NCBI RefSeq assembly: GCF_000513895.2
Contig: NZ_CP165785.1
Coordinates: 248,001 to 312,000, forward strand
Source of the DNA: Ensifer sp. WSM1721
GTDB taxonomy: Bacteria; Pseudomonadota; Alphaproteobacteria; Rhizobiales; Rhizobiaceae
Length of the DNA stretch: 64,000 nt
Direction: 5' to 3'
Below the pieces are notes generated by a model. It saw only the letters and a list, made by a program, of their open reading frames with translations. It did not search any database and was not told where the DNA came from. Below, piece by piece: positions 26,214 through 34,599 of the stretch. The position numbers and the translations under genes are program-made. The first letter of the stretch is position 1. Each line of letters starts with the position of its first letter.

Positions 26214-27035
26214 GTGTATGTCGAGCAAGATGCGATGGGCAAATCCTATAAAGTTTCCGAGGTTTCTGCCGCCACCGGCGTTCCGCCCGCAACCCTGCGG
26301 CTCTGGGAACAACATGGTCTAATCGTGCCTTCTCGGTCGGCGAGCGGCTACCGCATGTACAGCGAGGACGACTTTGCGCGCGTCCATCATATCGTTAGGC
26401 TTCGGTCACAACAGGGACTAAACTTGGCAGCCATCAAGTCCTCCCTCGACGCTACCACACAAGATGCCAATCGACCGCTTCGCGAGGACCCGTCCCCCCG
26501 GCTCGGTTTCGAAATTCGCAGGCTTCGGAGAGAAAAGAAGCTGACCATTTCAGCGCTCGCCGCAAAGGTCGATGTCTCACCCTCCGTCCTCAGTACGCTG
26601 GAGCGCACATCGCGCGGCGCAAGCGTTCTCCTTCTGCGTGCAATCGCTGAAGCATTGGGCGTAACTGTTACGCAATTGACCGCCAGCCCGCACGAAATTG
26701 TCGAGGCTGTCGTACGAAAGGGCGAGGGGCGCATGTTGCCATCTCTTGGCAAGGGCATTCGTATTCATGAACTCGCATCAGGCCCGCGGATGATGGACTG
26801 TCAGGAGTGGACGCTCGCACCTGGCGCCGCAAGCGAAGGCTTCTATAGGCACGAAGGCGAAGAATTCATTCGCGTTCTTCAGGGAAGTTTCGAGATCGAA
26901 GTCGACGGTCTCGGCCTTGCGACGCTTAATGAAGGCGATACCATCTATTTCGAAAGCCAACGAGCTCATTCCTGGCGGGCCGTCGGCCCCGAAACCTGCC
27001 GCCTGCTGTGGATCAACACCCCGCCGACCTTCTAG
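26214..27035 (+). CDS. three-domain MerR + XRE + cupin regulator
   Basis: A 273-residue regulator with an unusual order of domains. Residues about 9-78 form a MerR helix-turn-helix (YKVSEVSAATGVPPATLRLW, then GYRMYSEDD). Residues about 100-158 form an XRE domain (LTISALAAKVDVSPSVLSTL). Residues about 200-270 form a cupin (GFYRHEGEEFIRVLQG and LNEGDTIYFES). The start is GTG at 26214, or ATG at 26235, seven codons on. It lies downstream of the etf operon and convergent to gabD. It is the best local candidate for reading the TTGCA-type sites before etfB and around the demethylase gene, but this is inference. Confidence 0.8.
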   Translation: MYVEQDAMGKSYKVSEVSAATGVPPATLRLWEQHGLIVPSRSASGYRMYSEDDFARVHHIVRLRSQQGLNLAAIKSSLDATTQDANRPLREDPSPRLGFEIRRLRREKKLTISALAAKVDVSPSVLSTLERTSRGASVLLLRAIAEALGVTVTQLTASPHEIVEAVVRKGEGRMLPSLGKGIRIHELASGPRMMDCQEWTLAPGAASEGFYRHEGEEFIRVLQGSFEIEVDGLGLATLNEGDTIYFESQRAHSWRAVGPETCRLLWINTPPTF

Positions 27036-27046
27036 CAGGTTCAGCG

Positions 27047-27078
27047 AAAGGGAGGGCGAGAAGACTGCCCTCCCTCTC
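27047..27078. terminator. bidirectional terminator hairpin
   Basis: AGGGAGGGC (27049-27057) pairs perfectly with GCCCTCCCT (27067-27075) across a 9-base loop. It fills the gap between the convergent MerR/XRE/cupin and gabD genes. The flanking A and T/C tracts are modest, but position and stem strength fit. Confidence 0.6.
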
Positions 27079-27082
27079 ACTT

Positions 27083-28561
27083 TCATACGCTGAGGCAGAG
27101 GTATTTGACTTCGAGATAATCTTCGATCCCGTATTTCGATCCTTCTCGTCCCTGGCCCGACTGCTTGATCCCGCCGAAGGGAGCAACCTCAGTTGAAATC
27201 AGACCCGTATTGATACCGACCATGCCGTATTCAAGTGCTTCGGCAACCCTGAAGACCTTTGAGAGATCGCTGGAGAAGAAGTAGGACGCCAAGCCGAATT
27301 CGGTATTGTTGGCCATTGCAATCACGTCCTCCTCGGTCTCGAAGCGAAACAGAGGCGCCACCGGACCGAACGTCTCCTCTCGCGCCACTTTCATCTCGGT
27401 CGTTACGTGCGTGAGAACCGTAGGCTCGAAGAACAATCCGCCCTTGTCGTCGCGCTTACCTCCAATTGTCAAGCGCGCACCTTTTGAAAGAGCGTCGCTG
27501 ATATGATCCTCGACCTTCGCCAGCGCCTTGTCGGAGATAAGCGGCCCTGCTGACACGCCAGCCTCGAAACCATCGCCTACCTTTATCTGAGCAACCTTGG
27601 CAGCGAGCTTTTCTGCGAAAGCATCATAGACGCCGGCCTGAACGTAAAGCCGATTTGCGCAGACGCAGGTCTGCCCATTGTTGCGATATTTGGATACCAT
27701 CGCACCTTCGACAGCGGCATCCAGATTAGCATCATCGAACACGATGAACGGTGCATTACCGCCGAGTTCGAGACCGAGTTTCAGAACCTGGTCGGCGCCC
27801 TGCCGCATTAGGATCTTGCCCACGTTGGTGGAGCCGGTGAAGGTGAGCTTTCGAACCTTGTCGTTGGAGCACATCTCCTGGCCCACCGACGCTGAGTCGG
27901 TTGAGAGGACGACGTTGAAGAGTCCGCCCGGCAGACCGGCGCGTTCCGCAAGTATGGCTAGCGCCAGCGCCGATAAAGGCGTTTCCGCGGCCGGCTTGGA
28001 GACCAGCGAGCAACCAGCGGCGAGCGCCGGAGCAAGCTTTCGAGCCAGCATGGCATTCGGGAAGTTCCAAGGCGTGATCGCAGCGACGACGCCGACAGGC
28101 TGCTTCAGTACGATGATCCGTTTATCCGGTTGATGGCCAGGAATGGTATCGCCGTAGACGCGCTTAGCCTCTTCTCCGAACCACTCCACGTAGGAGGCGC
28201 CGTACAGGATCTCACCGCGCGCTTCCGAAAATGGCTTGCCCATTTCCATCGTCAGGATCGTCGCGAGGTCATCGGCATTGGCGACCATCAGATCGTAGAG
28301 CTTATGCAAGATGGCAGCGCGCTCCTTGCCGGTCTTTCTCGCCCATGCCTTCTGAGCGGCATAGGCTGATTCAATCGCGCAAGCCGTGTCGGCCCGATCC
28401 ATGTCCGGCAGAGTGGCGATGACTGCGCCCGTCGCAGGGTTCGTCACCTCGAATGTCTTGCCGGACGCGCTGGCGCTTAGCCATTCGCCGCCGATCACGG
28501 CCTTGTCGGTGAGAAGGTTTCGGTCGTTGAGCTTGGAAAGAAGCTTATCGGAGATTGCCAT
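27083..28561 (-). CDS. gabD: succinate-semialdehyde dehydrogenase GabD
   Basis: NADP-dependent aldehyde dehydrogenase, 492 residues, oxidising succinate semialdehyde to succinate at the end of the GABA and polyamine routes. Seen: LLTDKAVIGGEWL near the start, the NADP region PWNFPNAMLARKLAPALAAGC, Glu in ELGGNAPF, catalytic Cys in NNGQTCVCANRLY, and the C-terminal FGGIKQSGQGREGSKYG typical of GabD. It is the second gene behind the deleted gabT, whose stop lies three bases before its ATG. With GabT gone, its aldehyde must come from another aminotransferase or dehydrogenase. Confidence 0.92.
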   Translation of the reverse strand: MAISDKLLSKLNDRNLLTDKAVIGGEWLSASASGKTFEVTNPATGAVIATLPDMDRADTACAIESAYAAQKAWARKTGKERAAILHKLYDLMVANADDLATILTMEMGKPFSEARGEILYGASYVEWFGEEAKRVYGDTIPGHQPDKRIIVLKQPVGVVAAITPWNFPNAMLARKLAPALAAGCSLVSKPAAETPLSALALAILAERAGLPGGLFNVVLSTDSASVGQEMCSNDKVRKLTFTGSTNVGKILMRQGADQVLKLGLELGGNAPFIVFDDANLDAAVEGAMVSKYRNNGQTCVCANRLYVQAGVYDAFAEKLAAKVAQIKVGDGFEAGVSAGPLISDKALAKVEDHISDALSKGARLTIGGKRDDKGGLFFEPTVLTHVTTEMKVAREETFGPVAPLFRFETEEDVIAMANNTEFGLASYFFSSDLSKVFRVAEALEYGMVGINTGLISTEVAPFGGIKQSGQGREGSKYGIEDYLEVKYLCLSV

Positions 28562-28564
28562 TTA

Positions 28565-28729
28565 TCAGGTCTCCTTGGCACATTCGAGAAGACTCTTCTC
28601 CAGAATATCGAGGGCTTCCGCGAAGACCTCATCCTGGATGGTGAGCGGCGAGAAGAAGCGAATGACGCCCACGCCGCGCGAGATTGCGTCATTTCGGCGT
28701 TCAACAATTTCTTGATCCGGCATCTTCAT
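28565..28729 (-). pseudogene. gabT: gabT remnant with a large in-frame internal deletion
   Basis: A 54-codon frame runs from an ATG at 28729 to a TGA four bases before gabD. Residues 7-22 (EIVERRNDAISRGVGV) match the first residues of GABA aminotransferase. Residues 23-54 (FSPLTIQDEVFAEALDI and the following KSLLECA) match its last thirty. Everything between, about 370 codons including the PLP lysine, is gone, and the junction falls at VGVIRFF. GabT is normally about 426 residues. The frame is preserved, so a 54-residue peptide may still be made and the coupling to gabD kept. Confidence 0.85.
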
Positions 28730-28778
28730 TCCTCTTCAGCTGCTGTGGCGTGGTGCACCCGTCGCACTTTTGTAAACC

Positions 28779-28795
28779 CAGCATATTTTCTGTAG
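28779..28795. promoter_or_regulatory. TTGCA-type operator, site D
   Basis: CAGCATATTTTCTGTAG keeps 13 of 17 positions of the shared pattern, including GCATA and TTTCTGTA. It sits between gabT/gabD (minus) and the demethylase gene (plus), so it could serve both directions. Confidence 0.42.
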
Positions 28796-28955
28796 AGTTT
28801 CAATATCGCTGTGCTATGCTCCGCCACCAGCTTTCTGCGGAGAGTGGACGAAAAGCTCATTTTACCCGCCTTAGGATCCAGAGCTCAAAACAAAAGGGGA
28901 GGGTCGGGCCGAGGGATGAGGGTTAACTAAAACTTGGACAAGAAGGAATCGTTTA

Positions 28956-31409
28956 ATGGACATGCCCACTCAGGCTGATGTCGTTATTATTGGCGGCGGT
29001 ATCGCGGGGTGCTCGATCGCATACCACCTCACTAAGTTGGGGATCACTGACGTGGTCTTATGCGAACGTCAACAATTGACGAGTGGGACGACATGGCATG
29101 CGGCCGGTCTCGTAACTCAGTTGCGCGCGACCCGGCGTATGACCGAGCTTGCTCAATATACTGGCGAACTGTTTGGCCGGCTCGAGGAAGAGACCGGGCA
29201 GGCAACCGGTTTTAAGCGAAACGGTTCACTGCGACTTGCAAAGACACCGGCACGCTACGAGGAACTTGCGCGAGGGGCCTCGATGGGACGTAATTTCGGC
29301 TTGCCTGTCGAAGCGTTAACGGTGGACCAGATCAAGGAGCGCTGGTCGCCAATTAGCACCGAAGGCCTTGTTGGCGGTTTCTGGTTCCCTAACGATGGGC
29401 AGGTCAACCCGGCCGACGTGACGATGGCATATGTCAAAGGGGCGCGGAAGGGAGGAGCCAAGATACTGGAGGGGACCAAGGTAACGCAGGTCCTGACTGA
29501 GAATGGCAGAGCCGTTGGCGTGATGACCGAGCAGGGCAAAATCGCTGCAAAGAAGGTGGTTATTGCTGGCGGCATGTGGTCGCGCGACCTCGCAGCCCAG
29601 ATTGGGGTGACGATACCGCTGCATGCTGCCGAGCACTTCTACGTCGTCACCGAGGCTATTCCGGGTCTGCCCCGCGATCTGCCGGTCATGTTCACGGCAG
29701 ACGAATGGAGTTATTATAAGGAAGATGCCGGAAAGCTGCTGGTCGGCTTCTTCGAGCCCGGCGCGAAACCCTGGGGCCAGAAAGGCATTTCCGAAAGCTT
29801 CTGCTTCGACACGATTCCTGAGGACTTGGATCACATCAGCCCCTATCTCGAGATGGCGATGAATCGTGTCCCCGTTCTGCAGGAAACCGGAATCCAGCTG
29901 TTCTTCAACGGGCCGGAAAGCTTCACCCCGGACAATCGATATCATCTTGGCGAGACGGCCGAAGTTAATGGTCTGTTCGTCGCAACCGGCTTTAATTCTG
30001 TGGGCATCCTTTCCTCCGGCGGGGTCGGCAAAGCCATGGCGTCCTGGGTTGCGGAAGGCCGCCCGCCGGTTGAATTGCTCGATGTGGACGTGCGCCGCAC
30101 GCAGTCATTCCAGCGCAACAAGAAGTACCTGGAAGACCGTGCCGTCGAAACCATTGGCTCGCTCTATGATATGCACTGGCCGAGCAAGCAGTTCGAAACC
30201 GCCCGCGGCATCCGCCGCTCGCCCTTCCACGACCGGCTTCTGGCATCCGGCGCCTTCATGACCGAACTGGCCGGCTGGGAACGCCCCGGCTTCTACGGCA
30301 CGGCGGAAGAAGTCGCCAACATCGAGTATTCCTACTCCAAGCCGAGCTGGTTCGACAACGTCGCCGCCGAATGCGCCAACACGGCCGAAAACGTTTCGCT
30401 CTTCGACCACAGCTGCTTCGTCAAATACATAGTTGAGGGTCCGGACGCGCTTAAGGCGTTGAACTGGATCAGTGCCGCCGAATGCGACGTCGCGATTGGG
30501 AAGGTGATCTACACCCAATGGCTGAACGATTTGGGTGGCATCGAGGCCGACGTCACCATCACACGGCTGACCGAACAATCGTTCATGGTAGTTACGGTGG
30601 CGGTCTCGCAGAGACGTGATCTTGCCTGGTTCAAACGTCGCATGCCTGACGGCGCGCAGGTCTATATCACCGACATCACCTCCGGCCTCGCGATGTTGGC
30701 GCTCTGGGGACCGAAGTCCCGCGATCTCCTGTCGCGTGTCTCGCCGGACGACTTCTCGAACGAAGCCTTTCCCTTCGGCACCAGTCGGGAAATCGATCTC
30801 GGTTATGCCCGCGTGCGTGCGAGCCGCCTCACCTTCGTCGGCGAACTCGGCTTCGAACTCTATATCCCGAGCGAAGTCGCCGTGCATGTCTTCGAAGTTC
30901 TGACCGAAGCCGGGCAAGCATTCAACCTGAAGAACGCCGGTTTCTTCGCGCTGAACTCGATGCGCATGGAGAAGGGCTATCGCCATTGGGGTCATGATAT
31001 AGGTGAGGAAGATACGCCATTCGAAGGCGGCGTCGGATTCACGGTCGCGCTCGACAAACCGGGCGGCTTCATCGGTCGCGATGCGCTAGCGCGCCAGAAA
31101 GCGGCAGGCACGCTCAAAAAGCGACTCGTGCAGGTCAAGGTCAAGGCCGACGACGAAACCCCGCCGATGCTCTTCCATTACGAGCCGCTGCTGCGCGACG
31201 GCGTAATCGTCGGCTCGATCATGTCAGGTGCCTACGGCCACCGTGTCAAGGCCTCCCTCGGTCTCGGCTATGTCGAGGCCGATAACGGTGTTAGCAAGGA
31301 TTGGCTGGCGGGCGGAACCTGGGAGGTCGAGGTGGCGATGAAGCGCTATCCGATCGAGGTTCAGCTCGGCGGTTGGTACGATCCCAAATCGGAGCGAGTT
31401 CGCGCGTAG
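28956..31409 (+). CDS. dimethylglycine/sarcosine dehydrogenase-type FAD + GcvT enzyme
   Basis: An 817-residue enzyme with four parts: an N-terminal DAO/FAD domain ([17 protein letters not shown], 9-25), the FAO middle domain (to about 430), a GcvT folate-binding domain and the GcvT C-terminal barrel. The layout equals dimethylglycine and sarcosine dehydrogenases, which oxidise an N-methyl group and pass it to THF as methylene-THF while electrons go to ETF. His48 in GTTWHAAG is at the place where these enzymes attach FAD covalently. A longer family of unassigned bacterial homologues exists, so the exact N-methyl substrate is open. Third-position GC changes along the gene (high at about 30.1-30.4 kb), hinting at a mosaic. 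Confidence 0.87.
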   Translation: MDMPTQADVVIIGGGIAGCSIAYHLTKLGITDVVLCERQQLTSGTTWHAAGLVTQLRATRRMTELAQYTGELFGRLEEETGQATGFKRNGSLRLAKTPARYEELARGASMGRNFGLPVEALTVDQIKERWSPISTEGLVGGFWFPNDGQVNPADVTMAYVKGARKGGAKILEGTKVTQVLTENGRAVGVMTEQGKIAAKKVVIAGGMWSRDLAAQIGVTIPLHAAEHFYVVTEAIPGLPRDLPVMFTADEWSYYKEDAGKLLVGFFEPGAKPWGQKGISESFCFDTIPEDLDHISPYLEMAMNRVPVLQETGIQLFFNGPESFTPDNRYHLGETAEVNGLFVATGFNSVGILSSGGVGKAMASWVAEGRPPVELLDVDVRRTQSFQRNKKYLEDRAVETIGSLYDMHWPSKQFETARGIRRSPFHDRLLASGAFMTELAGWERPGFYGTAEEVANIEYSYSKPSWFDNVAAECANTAENVSLFDHSCFVKYIVEGPDALKALNWISAAECDVAIGKVIYTQWLNDLGGIEADVTITRLTEQSFMVVTVAVSQRRDLAWFKRRMPDGAQVYITDITSGLAMLALWGPKSRDLLSRVSPDDFSNEAFPFGTSREIDLGYARVRASRLTFVGELGFELYIPSEVAVHVFEVLTEAGQAFNLKNAGFFALNSMRMEKGYRHWGHDIGEEDTPFEGGVGFTVALDKPGGFIGRDALARQKAAGTLKKRLVQVKVKADDETPPMLFHYEPLLRDGVIVGSIMSGAYGHRVKASLGLGYVEADNGVSKDWLAGGTWEVEVAMKRYPIEVQLGGWYDPKSERVRA

Positions 31410-31422
31410 CGGCCTCTTCGCA

Positions 31423-31453
31423 TTGATGACGGCCCTGTGTGGGCCGTCATCAA
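31423..31453 (+). terminator. strong hairpin after the demethylase gene
   Basis: TTGATGACGGCCC pairs perfectly with its reverse complement across a five-base loop, starting 14 bp after the stop. A T-run is missing, yet the 13-bp GC-rich stem right behind a long gene fits transcription termination or 3' end protection. Confidence 0.6.
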
Positions 31454-31454
31454 A

Positions 31455-31737
31455 GGAACGTCATTGGACTACGCTCCCGAGGGCGTACGATGCAACGTCG
31501 CCAGTTGCGGTGTTCTGGAGAATTTCACCCTCCGGCAGGCCCGACGAAAGTTCTGCTCTGACTACCTCCAAGATATCGCTGCTACGTCACACGCCGATGG
31601 GACGAGCGGGCTCTCCGGCGCAAGTGGGGCACCTCATAGCGCACGTTTCGTCTGCGCAAGCAACCTTCATCAGTGGAGCAGTTCACGGCATCGACGGCGG
31701 CTTGGCCCCCGGTCCTCTGAGCCGGAAAGAGTTTTGA
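31455..31737 (+). pseudogene. C-terminal SDR fragment with a frameshift
   Basis: One frame reads TSLDYAPEGVRCNVASCGVLEN, the region after the catalytic YxxxK in SDR enzymes. About 100 bp on, another frame continues with LLRHTPMGRAGSPAQVGHLI and FISGAVHGIDGGLAPG, the normal SDR C terminus. The cofactor-binding and catalytic parts are absent and the frame changes near 31555, so this is a decayed gene. It is not a copy of the intact SDR at 31832. Confidence 0.75.
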
Positions 31738-31788
31738 GCGGGGCCGGCGACTTCTCAGTTCAGCAGATCATAGGCCCCTTGCTCCTCG

Positions 31789-31825
31789 AACACGCTCAAG
31801 AGGAAACGGTTCACTTGAGCGTGTT
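31789..31825 (-). terminator. hairpin after the carboxylase/aldolase operon
   Basis: AACACGCTCAAG and its exact reverse complement form a 12-bp stem with a 13-base loop, starting 7 bp beyond the stop of the last minus-strand gene (SDR at 31832). No clear T-run. Confidence 0.5.
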
Positions 31826-31831
31826 TCGATT

Positions 31832-32569
31832 TCAAAGGGCAGATCCTCCGTTGACGCCAAGGATCTGCCCTGTGATATAACTTGCATCATCAGAGAGCAG
31901 GAAAGCGATGGCCGACGCGATCTCGGAAGGTTGAGCTTCACGACGCAGCGGAATGTTCTCCAGCCATCCCTTGCGTACCTCTTCCGGCACAGCTTCCACC
32001 ATGGGCGTCATCGTGGTTCCTGGGGCGATTGCATTGACTCTGATGTTGTGTCTGGCATGCTCGAGGGCCACAGTTCGCGTCAATCCGACGAGGCCCGCCT
32101 TCGCCGAAGCATAGTTTGACTGTCCGAAGGCACCCCACCGAGATTCGGACGACAAATTTACGATCACACCTCCGCGAGCCGCCATAAGCGGGACAACCGC
32201 TTGGCAGCCGAGCCACGCACCCTTCAAATTTACGTCGATCACGAGGTCCCAGTCTTCCTCGCTCATCTTGAGCAGTGATTTGTCTCGCGTGATGCCAGCG
32301 TTGTTCACCAAACCATCGATCCCACCGTAGATATCCTTGACGGTTGCGGCGGCTTGCTGCCAGCTTTCCCGGCTCGACACGTCGAGGAGGATTGTTCTTG
32401 CGCGCTCACCTGCAGGGTCGATCTCATCTGCGACCGACCTGGCGCCCTCTATGTTCCGATCGGCAACAATGACAACCGCACCTTCGTCTGCCAATCGAAG
32501 TGCCGTTGCCTTGCCGATTCCCTGCGCGCTGCCCGTTACCAGGACGATCTTTCCGTGCAACCCACGCAT
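31832..32569 (-). CDS. FabG-like short-chain dehydrogenase
   Basis: A 245-residue classical SDR. Seen: TGSAQGIG at 13-20, NNAGITRD, catalytic Ser in NLSSESR, Tyr/Lys in YASAKAG, and the C-terminal ITGQILGVNGG. Asp in IVADRN at the end of strand 2 suggests NAD. Its ATG overlaps the stop of the MaoC gene (TGATG). As the last gene of the operon it is well placed to oxidise the 3-hydroxyacyl-CoA made by the MaoC hydratase, or to act on the aldehyde or ketone released by the aldolase-like pair (inference). Confidence 0.85.
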   Translation of the reverse strand: MRGLHGKIVLVTGSAQGIGKATALRLADEGAVVIVADRNIEGARSVADEIDPAGERARTILLDVSSRESWQQAAATVKDIYGGIDGLVNNAGITRDKSLLKMSEEDWDLVIDVNLKGAWLGCQAVVPLMAARGGVIVNLSSESRWGAFGQSNYASAKAGLVGLTRTVALEHARHNIRVNAIAPGTTMTPMVEAVPEEVRKGWLENIPLRREAQPSEIASAIAFLLSDDASYITGQILGVNGGSAL

Positions 32570-33012
32570 CAGTTATTTCCCCCAATCAAATACTTGTTAT
32601 AGCCGTCCTGAACGACCTCTCCCCGCTGGTTGGTGATTGTGACCTCCACCTCGACGACTCCGCGAGACGGGTCTTTGGAGCTCGGCCTTTTGGATTTGAC
32701 GGTATAGCGCTGCGAAATGCGATCTCCTGGAAGCACCGGCAGGAGCATCTTTCGTTGTGTCTCAAGGAAGGCGAGAATTTTCCAGGTCAGTAATTCCTTG
32801 CAAGTCAGGCCTTCGCCGATGGAGTGAATGAGCAGCCCATGAGCGATGCGCGACGGGAACTTGGTGTTTGCCCGAACCCATTCCTCATCGGTGTGAAGCG
32901 GATTGAAATCTCCGCTCAGACCAGCAAAGTTCACGATGTCGGCCTCGGTAACCGTCCTGCCCGCGGACACAAAGACCGCGCCCTCTTCGATGTCATTAAA
33001 TACTGTCTGCAT
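32569..33012 (-). CDS. MaoC-like enoyl-CoA hydratase
   Basis: A 147-residue hot-dog-fold protein. The catalytic Asp/His pair of R-specific hydratases is present in AGLSGDFNPLHTDEEW at about 30-45, followed by the usual IAHGLLIHSIGEGL. It would hydrate a 2-enoyl-CoA to a 3-hydroxyacyl-CoA. It lies between the DUF35 gene (3 bp away) and the SDR, with which it overlaps by one base. In steroid side-chain pathways a MaoC/DUF35 pair works together with a thiolase-fold aldolase, the same three families as here. Confidence 0.86.
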   Translation of the reverse strand: MQTVFNDIEEGAVFVSAGRTVTEADIVNFAGLSGDFNPLHTDEEWVRANTKFPSRIAHGLLIHSIGEGLTCKELLTWKILAFLETQRKMLLPVLPGDRISQRYTVKSKRPSSKDPSRGVVEVEVTITNQRGEVVQDGYNKYLIGGNN

Positions 33013-33015
33013 AGT

Positions 33016-33423
33016 TCAAGCCTCAGCAAAGCAGGGCATTTTGAAACCCGAGTGAATTTCTCGGAACACGAGCCTCAGCTTCATGTCGCATCGGATGTTT
33101 TCCAGTGGCGTATCGACAATCCAGCTTGTGATCCGCGGGCCTTCCTCAAGATCGACAAGTGCAATGACGAACGGCGTCAGCGAGGAGAACTCGCGATGCA
33201 CCGACCGGTGAACGACGGTAAAGGAATAAAGCACTCCTCGCCCAGAAGTGGGCACCCATTCTGGCTCGCGTTGGGGCGCCCCAAGAACACGAGCGCGCGG
33301 ATACATTTGAACTCGGCCGGTTTCCGGGTCACGCTGGATTAGCAGTTGATCGCGCGCCACTCCCTCAAACCACGCCTCAGTGAGGCCGTTATGAACCGGG
33401 AGGACAGAACTCATCTCGAACAT
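33016..33423 (-). CDS. DUF35 OB-fold protein without a zinc ribbon
   Basis: A 135-residue OB-fold acyl-CoA-associated protein. The OB part is visible in GRGVLYSFTVVHR, TPFVIALVDLEEGPR and the final KLRLVFREIHSGF. DUF35 proteins usually begin with a CxxC...CxxC zinc ribbon; the equivalent stretch here, LLIQRDPETGRVQMYPRARV, has no cysteine. The ATG at 33423 has GGAGGAAAATA in front and overlaps the stop of the thiolase-fold gene (TAATG), so the two proteins are translationally coupled, as expected for a tight complex. The usual role is partner of a thiolase or lipid-transfer-type aldolase. Confidence 0.8.
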   Translation of the reverse strand: MFEMSSVLPVHNGLTEAWFEGVARDQLLIQRDPETGRVQMYPRARVLGAPQREPEWVPTSGRGVLYSFTVVHRSVHREFSSLTPFVIALVDLEEGPRITSWIVDTPLENIRCDMKLRLVFREIHSGFKMPCFAEA

Positions 33424-34595
33424 TATTTTCCTCCAAGGATGAGAGTAGATGTTGCCGACAGCCAGCCACCCGTTCCATTGACGAGGCACAGTTGCGGATC
33501 CCTCAACTGCAGTCCAGGGCTTTCGCCACGCAGTTGACGGACAGCTTCGATGATCGCGAACATCCCGCGCCGCCCGGCATGATTGGAGGACAGCCCACCA
33601 CCATCAGTGTTGATGGGAAGTCGCCCGCCCGCTGCAATCCCGCCGCCGGCGATAAAGCCCCCGACCTCGCCCTTTGGCACGAAGCCAAGCGCCTCTAACG
33701 AAAGAGCGACCGTGATCGTGAACGAGTCATAGATCTGGGCCACCTTGATATCGCCGGGAGTAAGACCCGCTGACTCGAACGCGCGGCGCCCGGAGAACTC
33801 TGCGCAGGTCGTTGTCAGATCGGACATCTGGTTCATCTGGCCATGGCTGATTGCTTCGCCGAAGCCGAGGATCGACGGACCTCCTCGCCGCGTGTCGCGC
33901 GCTCTGTCCCGGGAAGTCACCACTATCGCCCCGCCGGAGTCGCTCACGACGCAGCAGTCAAGCTTTCGAAGGGGGCTCGATATCATTGGTGACGAAAGAA
34001 CGTCGTCGACCGTGATGATGTCACGATACATCGCCTGCGGGTTGAGGTGCGCATAGCGACGCGCCTGAACAGCAATTTCGGCAAGCTCCTCCGACCGAAG
34101 CCCATACTGATGCATGTAGCGGGTAGCGGCCAGTGCATAGGCGGAAATCGTTGAAACTCCATATGGGACTTCGAACTCGCCCGGACCAGTTTGACCGGTA
34201 TTGAAATCGCTGGCCGGTAACGGCCAAGAGCGGCCAGATGATGCGTAACTGATCACGACGGTCTCGCAGAGACCGGCATGGATAGCGGCGACGGCGTTGC
34301 CGACATGGCTCAAAGGCGCCGCTCCTCCGATGTCGGTGCTGCATACCCAGGAGGGTTTGATGCCGACATATTCTGCAATTTCGACCACGTTGAGCTGCCA
34401 GCCGGCTTCCGAAGGGAACGAGGCGGCTGTGGCAAAGCCATCAACATCGGAGAGGTCTAAACCTGCATCGGCGAGCGCTTCAGCGATCACCTCAGCGTGG
34501 ATTTGGTAAGGATGGATGCCCGGAGCCTTGCGACGGGGAGATTCGAATGCACCGACGATTGCCGCACTACCGCTTGGAAAATATTCTTTGGCCAT
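33423..34595 (-). CDS. thiolase-fold lipid-transfer-type protein, possible retro-aldolase
   Basis: A 390-residue protein of the SCP-x/Ltp2 branch of thiolases. The position of the nucleophilic Cys in true thiolases reads IGGAAPLSHVGNAVAAI, with no Cys. Later landmarks are present: VAQIYDSFTITVALSLEALG, containing the Tyr that is catalytic in Ltp2-type aldolases, then GGGLSSNHAGRRGMFAI and the C-terminal VNGTGGWLSATSTLILG. Ltp2 with a DUF35 partner cleaves a 3-hydroxyacyl-CoA by a retro-aldol reaction. The coupled DUF35 gene and the MaoC gene downstream support such a role over thiolysis. Substrate unknown. Confidence 0.8.
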   Translation of the reverse strand: MAKEYFPSGSAAIVGAFESPRRKAPGIHPYQIHAEVIAEALADAGLDLSDVDGFATAASFPSEAGWQLNVVEIAEYVGIKPSWVCSTDIGGAAPLSHVGNAVAAIHAGLCETVVISYASSGRSWPLPASDFNTGQTGPGEFEVPYGVSTISAYALAATRYMHQYGLRSEELAEIAVQARRYAHLNPQAMYRDIITVDDVLSSPMISSPLRKLDCCVVSDSGGAIVVTSRDRARDTRRGGPSILGFGEAISHGQMNQMSDLTTTCAEFSGRRAFESAGLTPGDIKVAQIYDSFTITVALSLEALGFVPKGEVGGFIAGGGIAAGGRLPINTDGGGLSSNHAGRRGMFAIIEAVRQLRGESPGLQLRDPQLCLVNGTGGWLSATSTLILGGK

Positions 34596-34599
34596 GGGT

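Noticed and set aside
30105..30995. 296-codon minus-strand frame inside the demethylase gene
   Set aside because: Shadow frame in the high-GC3 part of a well-defined enzyme.
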